Counted from the stretch's first letter, positions 40,824 through 49,461 are shown. The stretch is DNA of 64,000 nucleotides from Teredinibacter purpureus (GCF_014217335.1 NZ_CP060092.1:2621501-2685500); one strand, 5' to 3'. A program made the numbers and translations. The notes: generated from the sequence alone by a model not told the origin.

Positions 40824-41417
40824 ATGGATAAAGAGATACCTGAACACTTAAAAAAATGGAATTGGGGTGCGTTCTTTTTAAACTGGATTTGGGGTGTAGG
40901 AAATAACACCTATTCTGCGTTTAAAATATTTATTCCGGTATATGGGTTCTACTATATTTTCAAGCTTGGTGCTCACGGTAGCGAATATGCATGGAAAAAC
41001 GGGACATGGAGAGATGAAGATCATTTTGTAAAAGTACAACGAAACTGGTCGCGAGCGTCATTTGCGTATATAGGGTTCTGCTTTCTTCTCGCACTACCAT
41101 TATTTTTCATGGTTGGTCATTTGTTCAGGAATTCTGAACCTTACATTATGTCAATGGCGCTGCTCGAAGGCTCGCCAAAATTTAAAGAAGAGATCGGAAT
41201 TCCTTATGACGCAGGTTTTATAACCGGAAACCTGTCTACTTCTGGGCATCAAGGAAGCGCAAATATGTCATTTGGAGTTGATGGGGCTAGAGGCGAAGCA
41301 AAAATTTATATTAAAGCTGAAAAAGACATGGATATCTGGAAATTACTTTGTGTCAAAACAGAATACATAAACAGTAGCACAGTCGAACTTCTCGGTGAGT
41401 GCGCAAATGGCAGCTAA
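40824..41417 (+). CDS. Coa1/Tim21-like domain membrane protein
   Basis: 197 residues. N-terminal WNWGAFFLNWIWGVGNNTYS and GSEYAWKNGTWRDEDHFVKV form the membrane-embedded part seen in many small integral proteins. A further helix lies at about 73-92. The C-terminal domain, SPKFKEEIGIPYDAGFITGN, then GSANMSFGVDGARGEAKIYI, matches the Coa1/Tim21 fold used in eukaryotic respiratory-complex assembly. Bacterial role unknown. Confidence 0.78.
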   Translation: MDKEIPEHLKKWNWGAFFLNWIWGVGNNTYSAFKIFIPVYGFYYIFKLGAHGSEYAWKNGTWRDEDHFVKVQRNWSRASFAYIGFCFLLALPLFFMVGHLFRNSEPYIMSMALLEGSPKFKEEIGIPYDAGFITGNLSTSGHQGSANMSFGVDGARGEAKIYIKAEKDMDIWKLLCVKTEYINSSTVELLGECANGS

Positions 41418-41522
41418 CAAGGCGCTCAATAGGACATTTTTTACTCCGCTTTTTTTGCGGTGGCTACGCCACTTTACCGCAAAAACGCTACGTAAAAAAT
41501 GCCTATTAGCTTGGCGTTAAAG
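41412..41522 (+). repeat. attC site
   Basis: 111 bp; R'' AGCTAAC, R' GTTAAAG. Confidence 0.9.
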
Positions 41523-41781
41523 GCTGTTCGTGGTTTTAGGGTTTTCCACCAACGAGTTAGCAGTGATCGTCCGCCTTTTTCAGTCCGTGTGTTTAACCGG
41601 TAAAGTGGCTTGTAATAAAGACCGCGTCAACGTGGCACCAATGGAGGGTTTAGCGTGTTGTATCCATCTCAATCCATCCGTTCCCTGTGTTCCGTTTTGT
41701 CGTCAACTAATAATCAAGGGCAGTGCTTCGCATTTGTTTGTGCCGGGCTAAGTCCAGCACAATTAGCTAATACAGTGCTGC
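41517..41781 (+). other. ORF-less cassette C, copy 2 (body)
   Basis: One base longer than copy 1, leaving a 73-codon GTG frame (41530-41751) open. AAGGGCAG (41716-41723) pairs with CTGCCCTT (41778-41785) across the attC border. Confidence 0.65.
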
Positions 41782-41842
41782 CCTTAACAAGTTTAGCCAT
41801 GCGACGCCCAAAAGGCGGGCGCACATGCTAAAGGCGTTATGA
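41782..41842 (+). repeat. attC site
   Basis: 61 bp; R'' CCTTAAC, R' GTTATGA. Confidence 0.9.
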
Positions 41843-41850
41843 GTAATTCC

Positions 41851-42315
41851 ATGAAGTGGACATTTTTAGTTATCGTCACATTTCTTATCTCGAGTTGTGC
41901 GTATGGCCCGACGACTAGAGATCTTGCGGAAAGAGAAGTCAAAATTGAACTTCAGTTCATCGTTTCAAAAACAAGGTCGCCTTGTGTAGGCTGCGATGTA
42001 GAGATTAATAGGTTTTTCAATGGTCCTACAATATTTAGTTGGGGAAACTATGGGCTTATCAATAAAATGAAAACGGATGAAATGGGATATATCCATTTCA
42101 ATACCAAACTAAATGGTAACTACCAGATATTTCTAGTAACTGAGGTTGATGGGGAGAGGCTTGCAGGGATCTACGGATTTGATGTGCCTAGTAACAACGT
42201 AGTGGATGTTGTTACAGTTGAGCCTCCACTCATAACAAATAAGGATATGTCGCGCTTGCCGCGACATATCTCATTGTTGAACAAGCCCGTGGTCGAGCTC
42301 TTTATTAGTAAATAA
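41851..42315 (+). CDS. Putative lipoprotein, unknown
   Basis: 154 residues from ATG 41851 (ATG 41839 lies inside R' and adds four residues). Lipobox ISSC. The mature domain has a CVGC pair and beta-rich texture with a later FDVPSNNVVDVVTV segment, like a transthyretin-type sandwich. Its own attC is missing; an IS91-type element follows. Family not recognised. Confidence 0.72.
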   Translation: MKWTFLVIVTFLISSCAYGPTTRDLAEREVKIELQFIVSKTRSPCVGCDVEINRFFNGPTIFSWGNYGLINKMKTDEMGYIHFNTKLNGNYQIFLVTEVDGERLAGIYGFDVPSNNVVDVVTVEPPLITNKDMSRLPRHISLLNKPVVELFISK

Positions 42316-42335
42316 GTCGATAGGAGGTGTTTGTA

Positions 42336-42366
42336 ATAGTGCCGGTTTTTGTCGGCACTATTTTTG
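42336..42366 (+). terminator. Rho-independent terminator
   Basis: ATAGTGCCG (42336-42344) and CGGCACTAT (42353-42361) form a perfect 9-bp stem followed by TTTTTG. It could end the preceding lipoprotein transcript or insulate the IS91-type element. Confidence 0.75.
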
Positions 42367-42468
42367 TTGGGCGAACAGAGTCCTCACCCAGTAGGTGATT
42401 AAAAATCACTGCGTCATCGTGTTGTGGTTCTCCTATTTAAATGGCTTTTTTGTTACTTTATTCGTGCG

Positions 42469-43551
42469 CTAGCTTGGGGATGGTTTAAGCCAGTGCCTAC
42501 CTATTACATTCATTATTGAATGACACTTGGGGCACATCATTCGCTTTTTCATTTGAGGCTCTTTCTGTGTGGTGTTCTCAATATCCACTTTTAGTATCCA
42601 CTGAACAATGCGCAATATACGCTTGGCGTTTCCATGTAAGAAACCGTAGTCGCGCGCTCGCCTAAACCCTTTGGGTAATACGTGTTGAAGCAAAAGATAC
42701 AAAAAATCTTCGCCCAGTAGCGTGCGGGTTTTTCTTATCTTTGTTTTGCTATCGATGTATTGAAACGTAATGTGGGTGCCGTCGTCGGCAACGATATTGG
42801 TGTTGGCGATTACTCCGCGGTATAAGTACCGCGATAAGTATTGCAGCGCCTCTTTACCTCGTCCGACCTTAGTGCACTGAACAATCCATTTCTTAGGTGA
42901 TTTATGAGGTGGTAGCCCCGCATCATTGAGTGCCTTTAAAAAGACTCCTCGGAATACCTTGGCGAGGGCTCGGCCGTTAAATAGGTATTTGCCTTTTAGC
43001 TTGCGCCATTCCTTTCGGCGGCGGTGCAGGCCACCACCAGGAATGACAATATGAACGTGAGGGTGGTAGTCGAGGCGTCGTGAGTGAGTATGCAATACTG
43101 CGCACATGCCCAGTTCTGCCTCAAAGCCTCGCTTATTTAGCCCGAATGTCTTTAGAGTCTTCGTCGCCGATTCGAGTAAAAGCCTGTATACCGTTTTACG
43201 ATGGGCTTTTGATAGGGCTCTTAACTCGCTTGGCAACGTAAAGGTCGCCATGTAGTAATCTACGGGCAGCTGTTTTTGTAATTGCCGTTCAAGCCAGTCT
43301 TGAGTGCTGCCATATTGGCATTGATTACAGGCCCTATGCCCGCATGATTGCGGAATGTTTTGGCTGTAGGGGCAAGAAGAACAGGTTGTGCCTAGTTCGC
43401 CATACTGCCCTTTACGACAACCGGTTATGGCGTTCAAGGCCGACCATTGATCTTTGTTAATCTTGGATCTATAGCGAGACTCAAAACGGGTTCGATACTT
43501 TTCAGTGATAGCTTGTAGGGTGTGCGCTGGCGTACTCATGCTTGGCCCCAC
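42469..43551 (-). CDS. IS91-family transposase (Y2, HUH type)
   Basis: 360 residues. N-terminal zinc finger with Cys clusters (TTCSSCPYSQ, SCGHRACNQC). The HUH motif HPHVHIVIPGGG coordinates metal, and YLSRYLYRG carries the paired catalytic tyrosines of Y2 rolling-circle transposases. A C-terminal C-P-K-C pair may add a second zinc site. Its start overlaps the end of the integrase gene by 16 bp, so the two are co-transcribed. Confidence 0.93.
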   Translation of the reverse strand: MGPSMSTPAHTLQAITEKYRTRFESRYRSKINKDQWSALNAITGCRKGQYGELGTTCSSCPYSQNIPQSCGHRACNQCQYGSTQDWLERQLQKQLPVDYYMATFTLPSELRALSKAHRKTVYRLLLESATKTLKTFGLNKRGFEAELGMCAVLHTHSRRLDYHPHVHIVIPGGGLHRRRKEWRKLKGKYLFNGRALAKVFRGVFLKALNDAGLPPHKSPKKWIVQCTKVGRGKEALQYLSRYLYRGVIANTNIVADDGTHITFQYIDSKTKIRKTRTLLGEDFLYLLLQHVLPKGFRRARDYGFLHGNAKRILRIVQWILKVDIENTTQKEPQMKKRMMCPKCHSIMNVIGRHWLKPSPS

Positions 43552-44438
43552 AAAATACGCAGCTTGTTCATGAGTGCGTTGATGCGTTTGCCCGCATTAA
43601 CGTCTGTGTGATTGGATAGCTGTGTATACAAGGCTGTAGTCTTTGGGCATTCGTGCCCCATTTCATGCTGAATAGAGCGTAGGCCTACACCGGCTTCTGT
43701 CAATAGCGTACCGTAGCAGTGCCGCAAGCTATGAATGGTGATCGCTTTACTAATACCTACGTCTTTTACAATGGCCTTAAAAGACTTCTGAAGACCGCCT
43801 CGGTCCATGGCGGCTGTTGCTGTATGCCGCTCCTGAGCGTCGCGTCCACGCGGAAATAGGAACCTAGGGTGGCGGTGTGTTGCCCAGTAAGCGCGTAAGG
43901 TCTGTAGTGTTGACTGCGGCAAGGTGACGTAGCGATCTTTCTTACCTTTAGCGCATCGAACGTGAATCTTCATACGCTCACTATCAATATCGCCAACCTG
44001 AAGGTTCAGGGCTTCAGCAAGACGAAGCCCCATACTAAACGAAGTAAAGATAAAGGCCTGAAAGCGTAACTCCCGGGTACCATTCAGTAGGCGTTCGAGT
44101 TCTTTTAGCGTTAACACATCGGGAAGGGTTTTGACTTTAGGTGGCCGAACAATCTCGACCCAGTTCCACTCTTTTTTGAGTACGTACTTATAGAAGAATT
44201 GGAGGCCATTGCGATCGACTTTGACGGTAGACCATGAGTGGGTGCGAACAAGGGATTCGAAATAGGCTTCGAAGTGTTCTTGGGTAAGGGTATCAGGCGG
44301 GCAGTCGAAAAACGCTGTAATACGCCTAAGGGCGCGAGAATAAACATCGATAGTTGTATCGGCTTTGCCTTGCCGTTTCAATGCGCTAACATGCTTGCGG
44401 TACAGTGAATCGAATCGTTTTTGCTGTGTTTTGTTCAT
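43536..44438 (-). CDS. Tyrosine recombinase of the IS91-type element
   Basis: 300 residues. N-terminal SAM-like core-binding domain, then the catalytic domain with Arg in GLRLAEALNL, Lys in AKGKKDRYVTLP, H-x-x-R in HSLRHCYGT, His in MGHECPKTT and the Tyr in ALYTQL. It lacks the extra IntI-specific insertion and sits with an IS91-type transposase, as in ISSod25-like elements, so I do not call it the array integrase. Confidence 0.92.
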   Translation of the reverse strand: MNKTQQKRFDSLYRKHVSALKRQGKADTTIDVYSRALRRITAFFDCPPDTLTQEHFEAYFESLVRTHSWSTVKVDRNGLQFFYKYVLKKEWNWVEIVRPPKVKTLPDVLTLKELERLLNGTRELRFQAFIFTSFSMGLRLAEALNLQVGDIDSERMKIHVRCAKGKKDRYVTLPQSTLQTLRAYWATHRHPRFLFPRGRDAQERHTATAAMDRGGLQKSFKAIVKDVGISKAITIHSLRHCYGTLLTEAGVGLRSIQHEMGHECPKTTALYTQLSNHTDVNAGKRINALMNKLRILWGQA

Positions 44439-44490
44439 TAGATATTCCTCTCGTTAACGAGCGGGCTTGCTCGGAGAGGAATTATCTAAT
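44438..44490 (+). other. Long inverted repeat upstream of the recombinase gene
   Basis: TTAGATATTCCTCTC pairs with GAGAGGAATTATCTAA with one bulge, and an inner CGAGC/GCTCG hairpin fills the loop. It begins at the recombinase start codon. Conserved in the remnant at 61503-61555. Could be the element's terminal structure, a recombinase site or a regulator of the gene. Confidence 0.6.
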
Positions 44491-44526
44491 ACATAAGGAT
44501 TTTAACTTTGCCGCGTAGCGGCTTCG

Positions 44527-44639
44527 TTCAACAAGGCAGTCAAATTGACAGCTATTCCGTCGTTTGTTTTTTATGGCGGTCGCTACGCTGCCACTAAAAA
44601 CAAGCAACTACATAGCTGCAATTTACTGCGGCGTTAGTT
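44527..44639 (+). repeat. attC site
   Basis: 113 bp; R'' GTTCAAC, R' GTTAGTT. R'' does not complement the start GTTATGA of the preceding cassette, marking a rearranged junction. Confidence 0.88.
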
Positions 44640-44660
44640 TTTAGCGAGTAAATAGAATAT

Positions 44661-45047
44661 ATGGAATTTAAATCGAAAACCTTTCTAATATTCCTGTGGA
44701 TTCTATTGTTGGTTTTTATAGGTTTGGATGTCCTGGTATATAGTGTTGTGATTATTCCCAAGCAAATAGATTTCGGAGTATTAGAGAATATAATCTATTT
44801 CATCTGGTTCGCTGGAAAATTGGGAGTAGTTGCAATGTTAATTACTAAGCGCGGTCGTACTGATCTCGGTATATACATTACGCTATCACCTATTTTTTTG
44901 GGTGGATTGTATTGCGCAACTTTTTATCCATTTACTTCTGGTGTTGGTTTTACATCCGACTCTTTTTACAATGTTGTAATTTGTGTTGTAATAGGTATAT
45001 TCGGGTTTGTAACTCACCGGTGTGTTAAGCCGGTAAGTGAAAACTAA
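44661..45047 (+). CDS. Four-helix membrane protein, unknown
   Basis: 128 residues with hydrophobic helices at about 8-31, 40-60, 70-88 and 101-119. Few charged residues; no motif recognised. Confidence 0.75.
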   Translation: MEFKSKTFLIFLWILLLVFIGLDVLVYSVVIIPKQIDFGVLENIIYFIWFAGKLGVVAMLITKRGRTDLGIYITLSPIFLGGLYCATFYPFTSGVGFTSDSFYNVVICVVIGIFGFVTHRCVKPVSEN

Positions 45048-45179
45048 CAATACGCTCAAACACCGCTCCGGCCTTCGGCCTCCACTGGACGCCCAATGCT
45101 ACGCTCGTTTGTGCATTTGCTTCGCAAATTATTGCACAAACCAACTACACATTGTGCGCCGTTTAGCTCAGCGTTATGT
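45042..45179 (+). repeat. attC site
   Basis: 138 bp, the longest here; R'' AACTAAC, R' GTTATGT. Confidence 0.9.
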
Positions 45180-45185
45180 GAAGCT

Positions 45186-45569
45186 ATGAGTAAACTAATT
45201 ACTACCGTTATTTGCATGTTTATTTCATCTTCTTGTTTTTCGCTTAGTGTTTCTTGCCCTGTAGATGAAGAGTTCAAAAAATATGTATCTGAAGCGAAAC
45301 TCGAATATAAGTGGGATGTAGATACTTGGCGGGTAAAAGTAAATGCACCGGACAAAATTGGAAAATATCGATTCGCGAAAATACAGATTAATAAAGAAGG
45401 TGAAGGAATGGCGATTCCGCTCCAAACTGAAAACGAAAAAGGCATAGTTTCAGCGAATTTTTACCTAAACGAGAATGCTATGAAGGGTATGAGTTTGTGG
45501 GTGGCTTACGGTAATCATTGCTTGCAAGGTTTTCATCTGGAGCTAAAGCCAAATGTTGAGGCGTTGTAA
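45186..45569 (+). CDS. Secreted protein, unknown (copy 2 of 2)
   Basis: 127 residues from ATG 45186; see the copy at 1889 for the three differences. This copy is uninterrupted and shows the original junction to the attC. Confidence 0.8.
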   Translation: MSKLITTVICMFISSSCFSLSVSCPVDEEFKKYVSEAKLEYKWDVDTWRVKVNAPDKIGKYRFAKIQINKEGEGMAIPLQTENEKGIVSANFYLNENAMKGMSLWVAYGNHCLQGFHLELKPNVEAL

Positions 45570-45571
45570 TC

Positions 45572-45655
45572 ACATAACAAGCCAAGCCAGCAGGACTTAT
45601 TTTGCTGTCGCTTCGCTCCAAAACGCAAAATAAGCCTCTGCTTGGGGCGTTACAT
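45572..45655 (+). repeat. attC site
   Basis: 84 bp; R'' ACATAAC, R' GTTACAT. Confidence 0.9.
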
Positions 45656-45683
45656 TCACAAACTGGGTTGTAGAAAATTTTAA

Positions 45684-46061
45684 ATGAAAATAGCGCTTTC
45701 ACTAATTCTGATTGTGGTCAGTATTTCAGCTAGAGCTAATACGCTGGAAGACTTCTATTATCAGCTCCCCATTTTTATTTGCTATGACGATGTGTATCTT
45801 GGGTGCAGAAACGGAGAAACCATTGAGGCGTGTACAAAAGGTTTGGTGCAACACCGAGAGCCTTGCGTAAAAAACAGGAACATTGATTCGATGGAGGTTT
45901 TAACCGAGGCTATGGGTTGTATGGTGTTAAAGCACTCAGACGTCGAAACTATAGAAGAATTCGAAGCTAAGTGTAATGGAGGTATGAATATCAATATTAC
46001 CAAAGCGAAGGAAAAAGTCGAAAAAGCTGATCATGACTGGGTGCTCGAATTATTAAAATGA
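45684..46061 (+). CDS. Secreted protein, unknown
   Basis: 125 residues. The signal peptide MKIALSLILIVVSISARA is cleaved before NTLEDF. Five cysteines in the mature part (FICYDD, LGCRNG, EACTKG, EPCVKN, GMNI preceded by AKCNGG). Likely disulphide-bonded periplasmic protein. Not recognised. Confidence 0.75.
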   Translation: MKIALSLILIVVSISARANTLEDFYYQLPIFICYDDVYLGCRNGETIEACTKGLVQHREPCVKNRNIDSMEVLTEAMGCMVLKHSDVETIEEFEAKCNGGMNINITKAKEKVEKADHDWVLELLK

Positions 46062-46154
46062 ATGTAACAAAACAATCAACCGGACTTCGCTAAGCGTGGT
46101 TCGCTTTGCTCACAATACCACGCTTAGCTTCGCTCGGTTATTGTGGCGTTATAA
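46062..46154 (+). repeat. attC site
   Basis: 93 bp; R'' ATGTAAC, R' GTTATAA. Close to the attC at 58816. Confidence 0.9.
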
Positions 46155-46176
46155 AGCGTAATTACCGGAGAAGCGT

Positions 46177-46527
46177 ATTAGAACTCTAATAGGAAAAGTT
46201 AATGCGATAATCGTTTATTTTGGGTGGTTATGTATAGCTGCTCTGATAGCCGGAAGCTTACTCTCATTATTCGATACGGAATATAGTGGAGAGTTAGTTG
46301 GTTTCGGTCTAATAGCCCTAATTTTATTTGCTGTTCTCCATTTGGTTCTAGCATTCTTCGTTCGTTGCCCAGAGTGCAACAAGTGTCTTACGATTCAAGG
46401 AGTCTCGAAGTCAAATAATAAGTGGTCCTGGCTATTAAGTGATTGGGGGTACGCGGTTGCTAAATGGTTCACTGGCAAAGTGAAATGTATGCACTGCGGG
46501 GCGGAGGTCAATACAAATGCATTATAA
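46177..46527 (+). CDS. Two-helix zinc-ribbon membrane protein with probable ATT start
   Basis: The frame is open from just after the attC, but no ATG, GTG or TTG occurs before the first membrane helix. CCGGAG at 46165-46170 is well placed for ATT 46177, giving 116 residues: two helices (about 10-28 and 39-60) and a four-Cys ribbon (RCPECNKC, KCMHCGAE). TTG 46342 would remove both helices. An inactivated start codon is the alternative. Confidence 0.55.
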   Translation: MRTLIGKVNAIIVYFGWLCIAALIAGSLLSLFDTEYSGELVGFGLIALILFAVLHLVLAFFVRCPECNKCLTIQGVSKSNNKWSWLLSDWGYAVAKWFTGKVKCMHCGAEVNTNAL

Positions 46528-46635
46528 CAAACATGTCCTGTTGACGTTTTGGCTTTCGTTCCGTTTTAGGGTTGCTTTGCAACTTTACCCCAAAACTCCA
46601 CTACAACCAAAACGCAACAGACATGGGCGTTATAT
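46522..46635 (+). repeat. attC site
   Basis: 114 bp; R'' TTATAAC, R' GTTATAT. Confidence 0.9.
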
Positions 46636-46691
46636 TTTAGAGCTACCCACGAAAAGTAGACACCTCATTCCCACCTAATGAGGTATTAATT

Positions 46692-47009
46692 ATGACTAAA
46701 AAAACTAAGAACAAATACAACCATTACACCGAAGATTTTCGTAGGGAGGCCGTTCGACGCTCAGAAGGGCCTGACACCTCAGCTGCTGAAGTGGCGAGAG
46801 AGTTGGGTATTCACCCCGGTCAAATCTATAATTGGCGACGTCAATATAAGCGACTATCCGAAAAACAATTTAATGGTGTGAATGGTGTGGATTACTCAAA
46901 GCCTGAAAGCGAGACTGTACGCGAGCTGCAGCGGACAATAAGCGACCTGAAAGAAGAGAACGAATTCCTAAAAAAAGCGACGGCATACTTCAGCAAGCCA
47001 AGCTGGTGA
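46692..47009 (+). CDS. IS3-family OrfA (copy C)
   Basis: 105 residues, identical to copy A. Confidence 0.93.
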   Translation: MTKKTKNKYNHYTEDFRREAVRRSEGPDTSAAEVARELGIHPGQIYNWRRQYKRLSEKQFNGVNGVDYSKPESETVRELQRTISDLKEENEFLKKATAYFSKPSW

Positions 47010-47875
47010 GGTATGCCTACATGGAGTCGCTTCGTGGTCAATTCCCAATAATCAAGATGGCGGGGTGGTTAGCTGTCAGCAGATCAGGTTATTACAAATG
47101 GCGCGAACGAGAGCCTAGTTTCGAGTATGAGTATCGAGAAATGCTGCGCAAGGCTATCAGTGAGACTTTTGAGGAGTTTAAGGCACGATACGGTGCGCCT
47201 AGATTAATCTATGAGCTGCATGAAAAAGGCTTCGCTTGCTCAGTTAATCATGTTGCTAAAATTATGCAGGAAGAGGGTCTAAAGGCCCGTAACGGCAAAC
47301 GCTTCAAGTATGGTCATCAAGGTTCAGGGGATAATAACTTCGCTGAAAACGTATTGGATCGCGACTTTGAGGCCACTAAGCCAAATGAAAAGTGGGTGTC
47401 GGACATTACCTATATACCGGTTAAGAACGGTCACGTTTACTTGGCGGTGATCATGGACTTGTTCTCCCGCAAGATCATTGGCTGGTCATTGGATAAAACA
47501 ATGACCACGGATTTGATTTTAGATGCACTTAACATGGCCACCTCAAGTCGGGGATGCGAGCAAGGGTTGTTGCTTCACTCAGATCAGGGAGTGCAGTATC
47601 GATCCGGAGAATATGTCCTAGCGATGCACGATGCTGATATAACTCCCAGCATGAGCCGAAAGGGTAACTGTTGGGATAATGCGGCAATGGAATCCTTCTT
47701 CTCACGTCTGAAAGTAGAGGAAGTGTTTGGTCAATCGTACATAGGCTTAAATGACGCGTATTCAAGTGTGTTCGAATATATTGAATTGTTTTACAATCGC
47801 GTACGACGCCACTCTGCGAATGACTATATAAGCCCTGCAGAGTTTGAAGAAATTTATTACCAAGAGTGCGCCTAA
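47006..47875 (+). CDS. IS3-family OrfB transposase (copy C)
   Basis: 289 residues, identical to copy A; DDE triad intact. Confidence 0.94.
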   Translation: MRYAYMESLRGQFPIIKMAGWLAVSRSGYYKWREREPSFEYEYREMLRKAISETFEEFKARYGAPRLIYELHEKGFACSVNHVAKIMQEEGLKARNGKRFKYGHQGSGDNNFAENVLDRDFEATKPNEKWVSDITYIPVKNGHVYLAVIMDLFSRKIIGWSLDKTMTTDLILDALNMATSSRGCEQGLLLHSDQGVQYRSGEYVLAMHDADITPSMSRKGNCWDNAAMESFFSRLKVEEVFGQSYIGLNDAYSSVFEYIELFYNRVRRHSANDYISPAEFEEIYYQECA

Positions 47876-47929
47876 TATGGTGTCTACTTTTTGTGGGTAA
47901 GACCAATTTAGTCTCGAAGGTTCGCGCAA

Positions 47930-48385
47930 ATGAATAAAGTTGTTCTTGTAATATTGATATTTTGTTGTGCCGCCGGTGCGAGGAGCACCGCGTCAGCAGC
48001 AGATGTTGTGGTGGGCCCTGAAATATTTGATTTAATCGCTCAAGATAAAGCAGCTGGTGAAGCTTGGTTATTTTACGCCTATGCCTTGGGGTTGTGTGAA
48101 GACCCCAATAGCCCGTCATTTGATTGTGAGGTAGGGGCAAGAAAAATTTCCTTAGAGCAATGGGTGAAGTATTCCAAAGATTCCAAGTCTGCGAAAGATG
48201 TATATTTTTCAGAGCTTTTAAAAGTGGTTGAATCTGGGTTTATTGCCGAGTATGTAAAACACTTTCTGTATCAAGAGCGCTGGGGTGAAGTTAAGGCACC
48301 TCAATACCGCGAGTATTTAGATTGGGCAAAAGATAATATTCCAATGCACCGTATTGAAACAAAGCTACACGCTAGGTATGAATAG
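47930..48385 (+). CDS. Secreted protein, unknown
   Basis: 151 residues. The signal peptide ends at ASA before ADVVVG. Mature helical domain with EAWLFYAYALGLCED, KISLEQWVKYSKDS and RWGEVKAPQYREYLDWAK. The cassette start is at 46629 with IS3 copy C between. No attC follows; a group II intron fragment does. Not recognised. Confidence 0.72.
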   Translation: MNKVVLVILIFCCAAGARSTASAADVVVGPEIFDLIAQDKAAGEAWLFYAYALGLCEDPNSPSFDCEVGARKISLEQWVKYSKDSKSAKDVYFSELLKVVESGFIAEYVKHFLYQERWGEVKAPQYREYLDWAKDNIPMHRIETKLHARYE

Positions 48386-48399
48386 ATTAGTGTTTAATA

Positions 48400-48856
48400 T
48401 TTACTTTAAAAACGCGATTGTTCCGTCGAACAGCAAGAAAAAAGTTACACACTACGAAAGCAAGCTACAGTGAATTTATTAAAAAGTTTCGACATATGAA
48501 AACGTCGGAGTTAATGGATTTACTGACAGTGAAGCTACGAGGGCACAATAATTATTTTGGTGCAGTCGGGAATTTCTATAGCCTGTACTCGGTATACGAT
48601 CACGTAGTAAAATTGCTGTACAAATGGTTAAATCGGCGTAGCGGAAGGAAAAGTATCACGTGGGCCAATCTTAAGCGGCTTATTAAATACCGATCGCTCG
48701 CGTTTCCTCAGTGCAAACAAAGACAAACGGATAAACGGGTATGGATGTAATGATGGAAGCTATGCACTGCGAGAGCGAGTACAACCGAGGAGCCGGATGA
48801 GGGAAAACCGCACGTCCGGATCTGCATGGGGGGTTCTATGTAAATGGGGTTCCTAC
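48400..48856 (+). mobile_element. Group II intron, 5'-truncated remnant
   Basis: Retains the C-terminal part of the intron-encoded protein, then the ribozyme 3' end. Domain V spans about 48790-48822 (GAGCCGGATGAGGG stem, GAAA-type loop, CACGTCCGGATC return arm, AGC triad present). A domain VI-like end runs to about CTAC at 48856. Domains I-III and the catalytic RT core are missing, so it cannot splice or move. Left boundary approximate. Confidence 0.8.
48418..48750 (+). pseudogene. Group II intron reverse transcriptase, C-terminal (maturase) fragment
   Basis: About 110 residues of the thumb/maturase X region: KLRGHNNYFGAVGNF, then YDHVVKLLYKWLNRRSGRKS and TWANLKRLIKY. This is the usual G-H/Y-N-Y-F-G and K-W-L-N-R-R-S pattern. 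The RT catalytic domain is absent and no HNH nuclease motif is seen at the C-terminus. Confidence 0.85.
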
Positions 48857-48888
48857 CATAACTAAGCAATCGGTAGAATGGAGATTAA

Positions 48889-49461
48889 ATGAAGCTTGAT
48901 GGAATAATTCCTTTATATAAAAGTATGAAGACTCAAAACATCGATCGTTATCGCTTTGACTATAAAGCAGGGAAAGCAACATTCGATGTGTTCTTTTTTA
49001 TTGATAGTTCGCCATACTTATTACTGTTTGGGGTAAAAGCGGAAAATTTTAGTTTTGAGTTAGAGGTACTGAATGGCTTCGTTATAGAAACCAAAATCGA
49101 TAATGATACATACAAAAGACTATGTAAGGTTCTTGGTTTGGAATTTGATCCTAACCGACCGTTTAGCACATGGAATTTCTTTAAAGAGTTTAATTCAAAA
49201 ATTCCACTTACAGCTAACACCTCAAACCCAGTAAAACCTCAAGATATTGCTCCTTACCAGTCTGTCGCAGAAGAGGCTGATAAGATTTATTTTGTTGGGT
49301 GGAGAGATAATTCAAAATGGGGTACTCAAGTTCAAGATAGCAATCTTGAAAAAACAAGAAAACTTTTGGGTGAAAAGGCGTATCTCCGTTGCAAACAAAA
49401 AAATATAAGTAGTTGTTGGTCGGACAAAAAAGATTCCACAATTAAGGTTACACTACCATAG
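48889..49461 (+). CDS. DUF6037-like protein
   Basis: 190 residues. C-terminal block KIYFVGWRDNSKWGTQVQDS, then NLEKTRKLLGEKAYLRCKQK and ISSCWSD, matches the DUF6037 family as I remember it. No signal or membrane helix. The cassette has lost its left attC boundary to the intron remnant. Function unknown. Confidence 0.68.
   Translation: MKLDGIIPLYKSMKTQNIDRYRFDYKAGKATFDVFFFIDSSPYLLLFGVKAENFSFELEVLNGFVIETKIDNDTYKRLCKVLGLEFDPNRPFSTWNFFKEFNSKIPLTANTSNPVKPQDIAPYQSVAEEADKIYFVGWRDNSKWGTQVQDSNLEKTRKLLGEKAYLRCKQKNISSCWSDKKDSTIKVTLP

Larger units (their letters stand above)
42377..44526 (-). mobile_element. IS91-type element carrying a tyrosine recombinase
   Basis: Holds an integrase and a Y2/HUH transposase gene, both on the minus strand. 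The left end is placed at 42377, directly after GAAC: read on the element's coding strand its 3' end is followed by GTTC, the tetranucleotide known next to the IS91 origin end, and a TCACC/GGTGA hairpin lies just inside. The right end is where sequence shared with 61367-61591 stops, exactly at the attC core GTTCAAC. No target duplication, as expected for IS91. Confidence 0.75.
46638..47905 (+). mobile_element. IS3-family insertion sequence, copy C (1268 bp)
   Basis: Bounded by ATTT (46634-46637, 47906-47909). Same element as copies A, B and D. Confidence 0.95.

Noticed and set aside
41530..41751. 73-codon GTG frame in cassette C as a gene
   Set aside because: Broken by a one-base deletion in the otherwise near-identical copy at 10947, and no ribosome site is visible.
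43536..44438. The tyrosine recombinase as the array's own integron integrase (IntI)
   Set aside because: It lacks the IntI-specific insertion between the catalytic boxes, overlaps an IS91-type transposase gene, and has no attI or Pc beside it.
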